DNA of 64,000 nt from Peltaster fructicola (lineage: Eukaryota; Ascomycota; Dothideomycetes), in NCBI GenBank assembly GCA_001592805.2, contig CP051142.1, forward strand, positions 1,612,001-1,676,000, in the 5' to 3' direction. Of this stretch, positions 21,271 through 31,164 are shown piece by piece (position 1 is the stretch's first letter; each line of letters starts with the position of its first letter). The notes below the pieces were generated by a model. The model did no database searches. It was not told where the DNA came from and saw nothing but the letters and a program-made list of their open reading frames with translations. Made by a program: the position numbers and the translations under genes.

Positions 21271-22083
21271 ATGGCATCAGGACCATTGACCTTCCGCACG
21301 CCATACATCGAGGAGATTCCCATATCGAACGCGAAGCAAGCGCCGGGTTTCGCATGGGTAGCAGTCCCGAATATCGACCCGGCCAAGAAGGCTCTAGAAG
21401 TCGCAAGCAAGAAAAGAGCAAGGACGTCAGCTGCCACAACAGAGATACAGAAGGACGTCCTGTCGAATCGTCGGCAACGCGAGATCGAGCGACGTATCAA
21501 GGAGCTGAACACTGAAGGATCGAAAGATGTGAACATACCTATTCCCAAGGACACCAACGTATCATCATCAGGTGTCAAAGCTGGGAAGACATCAAACACG
21601 AAGAAGATCCTCGCCAGTGGAAAGGAGTTCAAACACTATCTGGACGATGAAGAAGCAGAACTCGCACGAACAGGCAGAATAGACGGCATAGAGAGAGACG
21701 AGATACCTCAGCAACGTCCTAGTAAGACTCCAATAGCACGACGAGTGCAACAAGAGCACATACCGATGGATCAAGGCAGCAAACCGCCACTGCCATTCTT
21801 CTCTCAACCGACAATCGATGATGGCACTGATCAGGACGACTTCGATGCAATACTTCCATTCCCCTCAGCAGACGTGGTGCAAGCACTGCTAGATGCTCCA
21901 CCCTTGACCTACAATGCTGCCCGACTTACTCCAACCTACGCTCCTACCGCACCTCCGAGGACGTTCTGCGAGATCTGCGGCTTCTGGGGTCGGTCGTTAT
22001 GCCTCAAGTGCGGTGCTCGTACTTGCAGTGTCGACTGTGAGGCTATTCACGTTGCCGATCGATGCCTCAAGTTCTACGCTTAA
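21271..22083 (+). CDS. VPS71: HIT-type zinc finger protein VPS71/ZNHIT1, SWR1 complex
   Basis: A single exon of 270 residues. The C-terminal finger has the zf-HIT pattern CEICGFWGRSLCLKCGARTCSVDCEAIHVADRC, eight metal ligands in the Cys/His order of the family. ZNHIT1/Vps71 binds the Swr1 ATPase with Arp6 and helps exchange H2A for H2A.Z. The N-terminal half is basic and helical (SNRRQREIERRIKEL), as in homologues, and a PLPFFSQPTIDD segment lies in the middle. The start ATG at 21271 follows GCGAT and is the first in frame. Confidence 0.88.
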   Translation: MASGPLTFRTPYIEEIPISNAKQAPGFAWVAVPNIDPAKKALEVASKKRARTSAATTEIQKDVLSNRRQREIERRIKELNTEGSKDVNIPIPKDTNVSSSGVKAGKTSNTKKILASGKEFKHYLDDEEAELARTGRIDGIERDEIPQQRPSKTPIARRVQQEHIPMDQGSKPPLPFFSQPTIDDGTDQDDFDAILPFPSADVVQALLDAPPLTYNAARLTPTYAPTAPPRTFCEICGFWGRSLCLKCGARTCSVDCEAIHVADRCLKFYA

Positions 22084-23367
22084 CGGCTTCCCTGACTTCT
22101 TGTCTTGCACTTCAGCGCGGAGTTCCGGATTATACCCAGGCTTTTGCTTGTACCCTTATCGACACTCGTATTTCTCGTATCACTGTTGCACGACCAGACT
22201 TCCTCTGTGGCTCAAAAATGCGCCACGGGACATCTTGATTGAGCAGCCACTCTTGTGCTCACTGCGCCTCAGATACGTACTCGATCGACGTCCCTCATCC
22301 AAGCTACATAGTAGCTAGCGGCTGGAAGTGTGCTCTCCTCGCAGATAGCTGCAGCTAGAGCTCACCATGACCTGTTTTCCGCCTTGTGGCTGTGCAAAGT
22401 ACCAAGGTCTTCAATCTGCGGAATGGATAACCCTCTTAAGCGAACGACGATCACATAACGTTTCTGTCAAGAGCTTCTACGTTGCGGAGAACTGATCCCG
22501 CGCCACAGCTGCACTGTGAGATTGTCTCTAATCGTAGACTGATCAGCGTTGCGAATACTCCAGATGAGTCGACTTCGCGCCACAGCAACGACCCGCTATG
22601 TCATCTGATCATCACGATACACACGTGGCACTACGGACCACGTCGCCCAGCGATCATTACTGCATACGTGCAAGGCAGTCTGATTACGAGTCAGTGCTGT
22701 TGGATTTGGCAATGTCACCTTCATTTGGTCCTACAGACTACTGCACACTGCCGTTTCAGATCAAACATGTCGTTGTGTTCGCAGCGAACGTGAGTGGCAA
22801 GGAACAAGCAGATTGCAACGGCATATCTGCCAGGCTTATGGCGATCCTCAACTGTCTCACATGGCACAGCAGTATTATGATCGTATTGGTCGGCTATCAA
22901 ACGCTTCTGCATAGTGCTTGACGGCTCGTCTGGACGAGTTCAGCCGCAGCACTCCCTGAACAGCACGACCTTACAGCCTGTTTGATATGGCAGCACAGAC
23001 GCAAGCCTTGCTCTCCGCACACAACTCAGTTGGTGTTGAGGACGGCTGTGAGTGCCTTGCTTCAAAGAATTGATTCTTGCTCGTCTGCTAGCGTGTCTGC
23101 TCGTAGTCTCCCCCCATCGATCGATCATATGTCTCATTCGTTATGAGAAACAGTTGCAAGTAAACATTCACGTAGATCCATTATAATGCGCCGTTGATAA
23201 CAGCCTCAAGAGTTCCGCGCAGGTGGGTATCGTTAATCCAGGTTCAGACGAGAGCCCTTCTGCCAGCGGCAGGCCTTTCTGTCTGTAGAACGAGTGACGG
23301 GTTGGTCATTAATGGTTGTCGTAACTTGTAGCGAGCGTGGGTTGCAATTAATTTGCGCTCTGCGCCT
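22084..23367. other. Intergenic 1.3 kb, no gene seen
   Basis: This is the 3' side of both VPS71 and the NDT80-type gene. It holds overlapping frames of up to 107 codons without recognisable domains or intron structure. Confidence 0.45.
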
Positions 23368-26202
23368 TTAGTACAGGAGCTTCAGCTCATATCCAGTGGT
23401 TTGGACGTCCTCGAGAGTGGTGAGATCGCCGTCGACCTGAATGTCAGTGACATCCCATTCTCGAGCAGGCTTTGAAATTGGTTCGGAGCATTCACTGAAC
23501 TCGGCGGTCATATCCTGGCCTTCGGCGAGTTCTTGGATGCACTCGTCGTCGAATAGGACTTGAAGCCCTGTGCGGCTGACCCGGTATGTGCGTATCACTT
23601 TCGTTGGCTCAATGTTGCTCTTTGCCGCAACGCCGTTGACGAAGTCCTTTAGCGTGCGATTCATGAGGTAGATTGCCCGGTGGAAGTTATCAGCCGAGGG
23701 CTTGCCGGCGATCCGTGGTTGCACGTAGAAGCATGCGACAGGCTTGATGGGACGCTCGTCAGGTGGTTGGTATGTCTGGTCGACGTCGACAGCCTCGACC
23801 CAGCCAGAGAGAGTGCCACTCGTAGGTGAGCGAGTCTGCACCTTGATGGGCTGATGTGTCTCAAGCGGTGTAGCCAGTTGCTGAATCGGTCGAGGAATGT
23901 CTGCCACAGCTGTCTGAGGCTGTGAACGCCAGTCGCTCGAATTGACCCTCGACGAGCCGCCGAATGGAGTAGGCTGTTGTAGGTTCGAATCGCGACGACT
24001 GCCAGTCAAGGAGTGATTGCTCGGTGATGGCGATACCAGTGAAGATGACTGTCCAGTCGTGCTTTGATGCTCCCAGTTGGCAGACTCTACGGAATCGATG
24101 CGCTTGAGATCTGCAGTAACGACCGTCTCGCCGGAGAGCTTGACGGGTTGAAGATCCGGATCGTCTTCCTCTGCGCCTCGCAAGTACAGCACAGAGGCTG
24201 GCCGTGTCGATGTGAACATGTCGTTCAGCGTCATGAGCTTGATGTGTAGGTCTTCTTCTGCACCACCTCTTGCGCTTGACGATGTGACTGACGACATGGA
24301 CCAGGTTCGACGATGCTTTGCGATCTTGCCTGGACGACCAGATTCGATGCCTCCTTTGGCGAGAGAGCCACTACGCTTTCGCTTGCCTCCTTCGCGGGTG
24401 CCAGATTCGAGCTGTTGGATCTGCTGAGAGAGCTTGTCGATGGACTTCTTGACATGAGCCACATCGTTGGAGAGCTTGCGCTCGGCGCCGTGGTCTCGGA
24501 ACAACTTGACTTTGCAGTAGCAGACCTCAGAAAGAGCCTGGTCCTCACCAACGACTTGTGTCTTTGCACAAAGTCGCACAGGGATACCCTTAACACCCTT
24601 GGAGTGGGAGAAGTCTGTGGAAAGGAAGTTGAAGCGTACTGAGATCGGACACTCAGATGCGCCGTTGGCTGGAGTCCAGAGTACACAAAAGCCGTCAAAG
24701 GATGCGCACTCGAGTTCCATGCGTGGTTTGGAAGGGTCATTGGTGTTGGTAGAGCTGGAAGCGACGTACTCAACAGCCTGGAGCCTGCCACCTCGTTGAT
24801 GTGCTTCATTGGTACCGCGACCCTCCTTCCACAACTGCCAACAGGCAGCAGGTCGTTGCCTTTGCTGTTCGTCCTCGAAGGACACTCGAACGAATGTTCG
24901 ATATCGGACTGGGGCCGACCGTCGCTGGGCATGGGTGTCGACAACGTTCAGTGTATAGGCTTGTCCTTTGTTAAGATAGGTGATCGGGATTTCGTCGCTT
25001 GATTTGATCATTGCAGTGGGCGCATTCAATGTCGCATGCCATCGAAACCTGCGACTAGTCAGTCTTCTGATGGAAGGTTCTCTGCCGTTTACATACTTGT
25101 CGCCTGTAGGATGCTGTGACTGAGGGAGAAGCGGCTTTGCAAAGCTCTGTGGATGCATCATCAACTCTGGAGATGCGTGGTGCGACTGATGCATGTCGAC
25201 ATCGATGCCCATATCTCCCATTGGGGAGCCGTCCATCGTGTCGATATGGTCATAGCTCGGCTGGTGAGTGAATTGGTGAGGAGCAAAGCCTTGTTGCTGT
25301 GGAGGATGTTGATGATGATGAGCCTGGAACGGGTTGAGGTTGTGGAATTGCTGCTGGAATTGTTGAGGTAGGTGAGGCTGCATGGGATGGAAGGCAGTCT
25401 GATGACCGGCATGCATGATACCTTCAGAGGTTGAAAGCGAGAGAGGAGTGTTGAGAGCGGCGCCTAAGTTGGGTGTGTGTAGGTCGCCGGCCTGGCTATG
25501 GTAGAGAGTGTTTGTGCCTCCTGGTGTCGGCGTGTAGTATCCAGGCATTTGGTTGGCGAACATGTTGAAGGCATGGCTGTTGGGATCCATGAGGGCAGGT
25601 GTGAGTCCGGAGGAGGCAAAGTTCCACTGGTCGTTATGTGGACGTGGTGTTGGATCAGAGTCCTTCAAGTCTGGTTGCGCTTCTCCATCGATGGCCCTGC
25701 AAAGAAATAAGAGTCAGCATTGAGCGAGATAATAAAGCTGGCGACACTTCTGATCGCCACAGTGCATAGCCATAGTCGATGTTGCTAAGGATAGATGCGC
25801 AGGGTGATATGTCTATCATTTCGAAGTTGCCAGGATTATTGCGACCTACCGCAGAGGGACGTCTAGCCCTTCGTCGGTAGCGGGCACGCCGGCTTCTGAG
25901 CCAGCCGTGGTCGTGGTTAATGGCTGTCCTAATCCTGGGAAGTTTGCTTTGAACGTCTTGTATAGCTCATCGCTGGGCTTCTGAGATGTTCTCCTGTGAG
26001 ATCCAATGTCAGTGTGTGCAAGAGTGTTTTGCGCTGTCTGCAGCGAGGAGAATGGAAATCGGTGTGGCTACGAGCAGCAAGCGAGGCTACAAAGTCCCCT
26101 TTTTCTTGCTGCCCTTCGCGCTGCTATGCCACAACGTAGTGTGTCTATTTGAACTCAAAAACAAAGATTGTGTTGATGGGAAGCGTACCTGTTTCGAAAC
26201 AT
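23368..26202 (-). CDS. NDT80/PhoG-family transcription factor
   Basis: Four exons (26202-26189, 25993-25850, 25696-25097, 25048-23368) sum to 812 residues. The DNA-binding domain is of the p53-like Ig-fold NDT80 type: FRWHATLNAPTAMIKSSDEIPITYLNKGQAY, VRYRTFVRVSFEDEQQRQRPAACWQLWKEGRG and DFSHSKGVKGIPVRLCAKTQ, where the KGVKGIPVRL motif is characteristic. Members in filamentous fungi (VIB-1, XprG) control protease secretion, starvation response and incompatibility. The long C-terminal half includes a domain ending in DFVNGVAAKSNIEPTKVIRTYRVSRTGLQVLFDDECIQEL, resembling grainyhead/CP2-type tails; I would assign this fungal subgroup by that tail rather than by NDT80 alone. The N-terminus is rich in His, Gln and Pro. 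Coding exon 1 is only 14 nt, and the 48-nt intron at 25049-25096 is in phase and stop-free. Confidence 0.85.
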
Positions 26203-28222
26203 TGCTGTTCGACCCACGTCGGGTAGGATAAGTTGTGAATCATCCAGAAAGATCGTATGCGCGAAGGGAAGAAAGCTGTGATGTCGCAGCAGACTGATGG
26301 TAGCAATTGTGGCAGAAACTGGTGAATGGGAAACAGAGTGACGGAGGGGAAGCCACACAGTTATCAGCCACAGCTAATTAGCAAGGGCGCTAAGGCATCA
26401 GAAAGTGGACTCTCTTGTATGACAAGGGGGGTGGGGAGTTCCATGGTGAGGTCGGCTATGACAGCTCATGCACCCAAACGTGTGATCTCTTGCTGTGCTC
26501 TACTCTCGAAGCGATCACGATGCTCATTGCAGGCTCGAGTAGTGCAGATCGTCCACCTGGTTCTCGACCAGCACCCAGGGTATGCTATGGCTGGGGCCTA
26601 GAGAGATGTCTAGCATGAGGCAAGCCGCATCAGTGTGGCGGTGCATGCACTCCCGCTCTTTGCTCTCTCCCAATGACAGACGACGGCAACTGGAATGGCC
26701 TCGTGTCTGTGCTTGGCCTCTTAGCTGCATGAACGTCCTGGCCACTCATCGCTTCCTAATGGCACAGCTTGCTGCTTGCTAGGGAGAGCTTTCACTTTGC
26801 ACACCCTGCCGAGGATTGCGCGTTACAAGCCTCGCATCATCAGCATCACTCTAGAGCAGTCTTATGCTTCCGACCCTGCAGAATCAGTGAGAATATTCGC
26901 AGCGACGGACTGGAGTCCGTCAGCAGACTTGCGTGTGACCGATCGAGGCATCCTTGTTGCACGGGACGCCTCTGATCTGACGGTATCCATTTCGGACTGT
27001 GAATGGGTACTGGCTCATTTCCAGACGACGGCACACTCACATCGCCCTGGGCGCTTCGATGTGTCGCAGGTTGATGAGATAGGCAATATCGAAGAAGTCC
27101 TTTACTGTCCGGCCTTCCATATCGCAGCTAGTGTACCAGCACTCTTGTCGACAGATTCCGTAACCAGGACGCGCGAAATTGCGTCTTTTTTCCCACACGT
27201 TGTGCTGATCACTGAGCGTGCAGCTGACCACTTGCGGAGTGAGAGCCGCGCACACAGTGTGAATAGATGGTCCTCGAAAGCAATTGCTTATGTATGGCTG
27301 AAATCGTTTTCGTTTTTGGCCCAAACTCTACAATTACTAGTGATCCAGCCAATGCGCAGGGCAAGCGAACGCCTCTTGTGCATTCGTTCTAAAACGGCTG
27401 TTCGTTTAAAGTAGACCCGTGTAAAAGCGAGATGATCCAAAATGCCGTCGGAGCAGTTACGATATTCGCAATCGGGTGTGTATATGTCTGGACGCCCATC
27501 GTCGATTGTGGCCAGATATCAGGAAGCTTCTCTGAGAGAACCCACACTTTGTACTCTTGCTGATCGAAGTGCTGAAACATGAAACGACCTCGGTGCTTAT
27601 GGACGTAACCTTGGACTCAGGCCAGCCGCTTCCTGCGACCGACCGACGGACTGGTGCGCCACGACCGTTGAACCTACACACGTGTTAAGCTTCTACTGTG
27701 GCGCAAATTCGATCCGGATACTTCTCTGGCATGTGCAAGACCAGCCTTGTAGTGCTAGAGAATCGGTAGAAGAGTGCAGATCATGCCCAATCGTGTCGAG
27801 CACGAATGTGGCGTAAAAAGTCTTCGGTTTGGGCGGAGGGTCGCATGTCTGTCGCTAAGTGCATGATCCTGGTAAGACGTTGGTGATCGTCGGTCGCATG
27901 CTGCCTATGCAACACGAATGAGGAAAGTTCACAGCTGAATTGCTGTCAGAGTGATCGCCGTACACAGCCACAATATGCGTCAAGCATAGTGCGGTCTAGA
28001 CAACCTCGATCGTGACAGACGATGACATGCTTTAGTTATCTGCCGAGTGCACCGCGGCACTATTCTATGCTGAAACGCTGGTTATCGAAGTATTGAAAGT
28101 CGTCCCGATCGCGAGACTCGAGGCCCTTACTATGTGTATGTCACTCGGTAACATGCCGGCTAACACGGACGATGGTCCTTGGGTGTGATCTGCTCTCTGC
28201 ACAGTCGACACGTCACCAGTAT
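26203..28222. other. Intergenic 2 kb, no supported gene
   Basis: Upstream of the NDT80-type gene, this probably contains its long promoter. A plus-strand frame at 26776-27414 is 212 codons long but has no usable ATG and no domain. Confidence 0.4.
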
Positions 28223-29319
28223 CTAGGACGAACTGGATGATGAAGTGTGACGTCCCTGTCGGAGTTTGGCGCCTGAGGGAAAGACAGGACTCGGTATCTT
28301 GGAGATCCGTCTGACTTCACCAAAGCTTGCTGAGGGCGATGCGTTCTCGGCTTGCTCTGGCATGTGCTGCCAGTCAGAAGAACCTTGTCGAAGCGACCTC
28401 ATGGATGCGCTCTTACACAGTGCAGTGGTTGTGAGCAGTCTTGCTCTGTTCTGGTTGCCTCTTCGAATTGAAAGCCGATCCGTGCTATGAGTCGTAGGCA
28501 GCACAATAGGTGCAATTGTGCTGCTTGATGGTGAGCCGAATGGCAAATCGGCATGGATACTGGTCATCGAGCCCTTGCTGACGAGTTTTGAGGACGAGTC
28601 TGCCAGACTGCCCCTAGGTTTATTGCGCATCGTAGCTGGAATATGAGTCAGCTGAGCGTGCTTGTGAGAGCTGTACACTTACCACGCTGGTTGCTGAGGT
28701 TCCGGTCCTCGTACGGCTTGGTCCCATCTAGAAATTCGAAGATGGTCTCCTTGGAGTGGTGCATGGATTTGCGCTTCCAAATCACACTGTCTCGACGAGC
28801 ATTGAGCACATCAGCGATACCACGCCCGCCCTTTGCAATGATGAGCTCAAGCCTCTTGATCTCTGCCTGATAGTCACGCCGTTCTTCTTCCTATTTCAGT
28901 TCGGCGTGCTTAAGCTTGAGATTGTCTTCGTAGTGCAGCTCGATCTCTTGCTCCAACTGCAGCTTCATGGACTCGTGATCGCAGGAGAATGATCGGTAGG
29001 ACTCGAATATGCTCAAAAGCATGCTGTTGTATCTCTTGTCGAGCTCGTGGTGCGGTTGTGAGAGAAGTCGACACATGACAGCTTCGACCTGATATGCTGC
29101 ATCTTGCATAGACTGATTCTCTGGCTCAATCAGGGCGAAATCAGGAATTGCGAACGGCTCGGGTGAACGGGGCGGTTGCTTCTCGAGTGGCGAGAAGAGC
29201 GACGAGAGCTTGCCGCGAAGGTGTCTTGTGGTCGGTGTCAGTGATACTGTGCTTGAGGAGGGCTCCAATTCGTGCTCGAGGCTGTCGAGTAGTGGACTGC
29301 GCACTCTGTTCGTGGGCAT
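28223..29319 (-). CDS. Coiled-coil protein interrupted by an in-frame TAG
   Basis: Two exons (29319-28683 and 28635-28223; 47-nt intron) give a frame of 350 codons including one internal TAG at 28891-28893 and the final stop. The N-terminus MPTNRVRSPLLDSLEHELEP is followed by a helical region (YNSMLLSIFESYRSF), then a coiled coil that runs straight through the TAG: KHAELK before it and EEERRDYQAEIKRLELIIAKG after it. Next come a basic RGIADVLNARRDSVIWKRK motif and a Ser-rich tail ending in six serines. Coding texture is equally good on both sides of the TAG. No GT-AG or in-frame GC-AG intron removes it. Function unknown; resembles hypothetical ascomycete coiled-coil proteins. Possibilities: recent nonsense mutation, readthrough or sequence error. 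Confidence 0.6.
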
Positions 29320-31164
29320 GGCTGCGGTAATGGTTACAAGAGGACAACGGCAGGCAGGTTAAAGGCTGAATTGGAAGAGGTGAGGTTGATATTGGAAAGT
29401 ATAGGTCGAGATTGACTTACAAGACGCAGATCGAATGGAAGGTGCGTCAATGCGTTTGTTGACAACAACGACTCAGCGTCGACAACACTACATGGAAGCA
29501 GTCGGGATATCACACATGTGAATTTAATCTGACCTTTGCGACCTACGCACCCTTATGCAACCAGAGTACAGATTGCGACATCCTTCGCCATTGATTCTTT
29601 ATGGAGAATATGCATCTAGCAAGCTGTAAGCAATACAAAGACAAGGAGATGTTGCACTCTCTTCATGCTTGATAGCGGACCGTGAGAACGCCACAATCAT
29701 GCTTGGTAATGAGATGGCAGTGTTGATATTGGCACGATTGGAATAATCCTTCAGTCTACCGGGCATGTAGAAAGCCCGGCGCTGTACACATATGCCGTGT
29801 TGCGAGAAAACGAAAGAGAATGTGACTCGTGAGATATACCTTGATTGAGGACCGATATGTGCTTCTTATCGCGCTCGCCATCTGATCGCGATGTGCTGAT
29901 GGTACTGTGGTATCGCAACTCGCAAGATCCATTGTATACGCCGTCACCTCATGCAGGAACCATCCTCACACCTATGCAGAGTCTCGGACACCGTCCTTGA
30001 CCTCCTTCTATACTGTTGTCAGCGTTGTGTCCGTTTCTCTTCACCTCTTCGACTGACCAGTGCCTTCATTGTGCCGTGGAGTGCATGTCTGTGGTTTCTC
30101 CTGAACTTTGGATCGGTGCCCTTGAGCGATGGGTATCGGAAGGTCTTTGGCTTCTTGATGCTGTTCGATGGCAGGTCAGTTCGTGTCGCTTAATATGCGT
30201 GTGCGCAAACAGTGCTGGATCGGTTCGTACCCATTCTTGTGTGCCTTCTTGGCCTGGTTGTGCTGAGACGAGTTCTTTGACTCTGCGAAGTATCAGTATG
30301 GTGACGAGTGCGCGCCGCGTCAATTCAACATACTGGCCATGGTGTGATATGTGCTGCAATTGACCTTCTGCTGTGACGCTGTATGGCGGTGGTGATGTTA
30401 AATTCGTGTGTACTAGCCGTGCCAAGACTCCGCATCTTGATGCCTGAGGCTGCACTATATCAGATCTAAAATGCTTGTCGTTCATGGCGCAGAAATGCCA
30501 TTGACAGAACGGTGCATCTAAACCAGCTACAGGCAGCGTCTGGGTTGCGTTCTGCTGTCAGAGGAGAGCTGTCGCCACATGAGCAATCAAGCAACCCAAG
30601 ACCCATCACTCCAAGTGCATTTTCTATCGCTCAAGCTACCGCTCCCTCATTGAAAACTGTGGGTGTATCCCAAGAACTGATACAATGGTTGTAACAACTC
30701 ATTGCTCATCGAGAACGCTTCGTAACACTCTGGCACTCGTTACCTTTCAAGTATTCGCACGTGCGTTGAGGTTTCGCTACATTAGATCAGGGGAGATCAG
30801 ATGAGGACTCGCTGGCGAGTGTTCCTGGTAGCTCAAGCAACTATAGCATTGTAGACACCCATGGTCATGTCGAGAATATACGAAAAGAGGGCTATGGACC
30901 TCCATCTCCCGACTTCTCCTCATGTTAAGTTGGCCGAATGTAACAATGATGCCGTCGTAGCACGAGAAACTCGACGAAGATCGCAATAACCACCATAAAG
31001 TATACGCAACAAGCCGAAAGGACAAACATATATTGCTAACACGAGTACAATAGGCTTCAGAAAAGTAACACGACCTGCTATGCACATCAAGGTTTGGTGT
31101 TATGCACAATGCAGTTCTTCTTCTCTGTCTCTCCTTCACCCCATCTCATTCCTCGTCTTACAAT
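29320..31164. other. Intergenic 1.8 kb, no gene seen
   Basis: This lies between the 5' end of the coiled-coil gene and the 3' end of aconitase. A GTAAGT site on the minus strand near 29420 could mark a leader intron of the coiled-coil gene. No coding frame is convincing. Confidence 0.4.

Noticed and set aside
22598-22921. 107-codon plus-strand frame
   Set aside because: Composition is unremarkable, competing overlapping frames exist, and no family is recognised.
26776-27414. 212-codon open frame on the plus strand
   Set aside because: No ATG occurs between the upstream in-frame stop and the frame body, and no domain or supporting intron is visible.
28871-28899. Plus-strand pyrimidine tract plus CAG, like a splice acceptor
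   Set aside because: Coding evidence is on the minus strand; no plus-strand exon follows.
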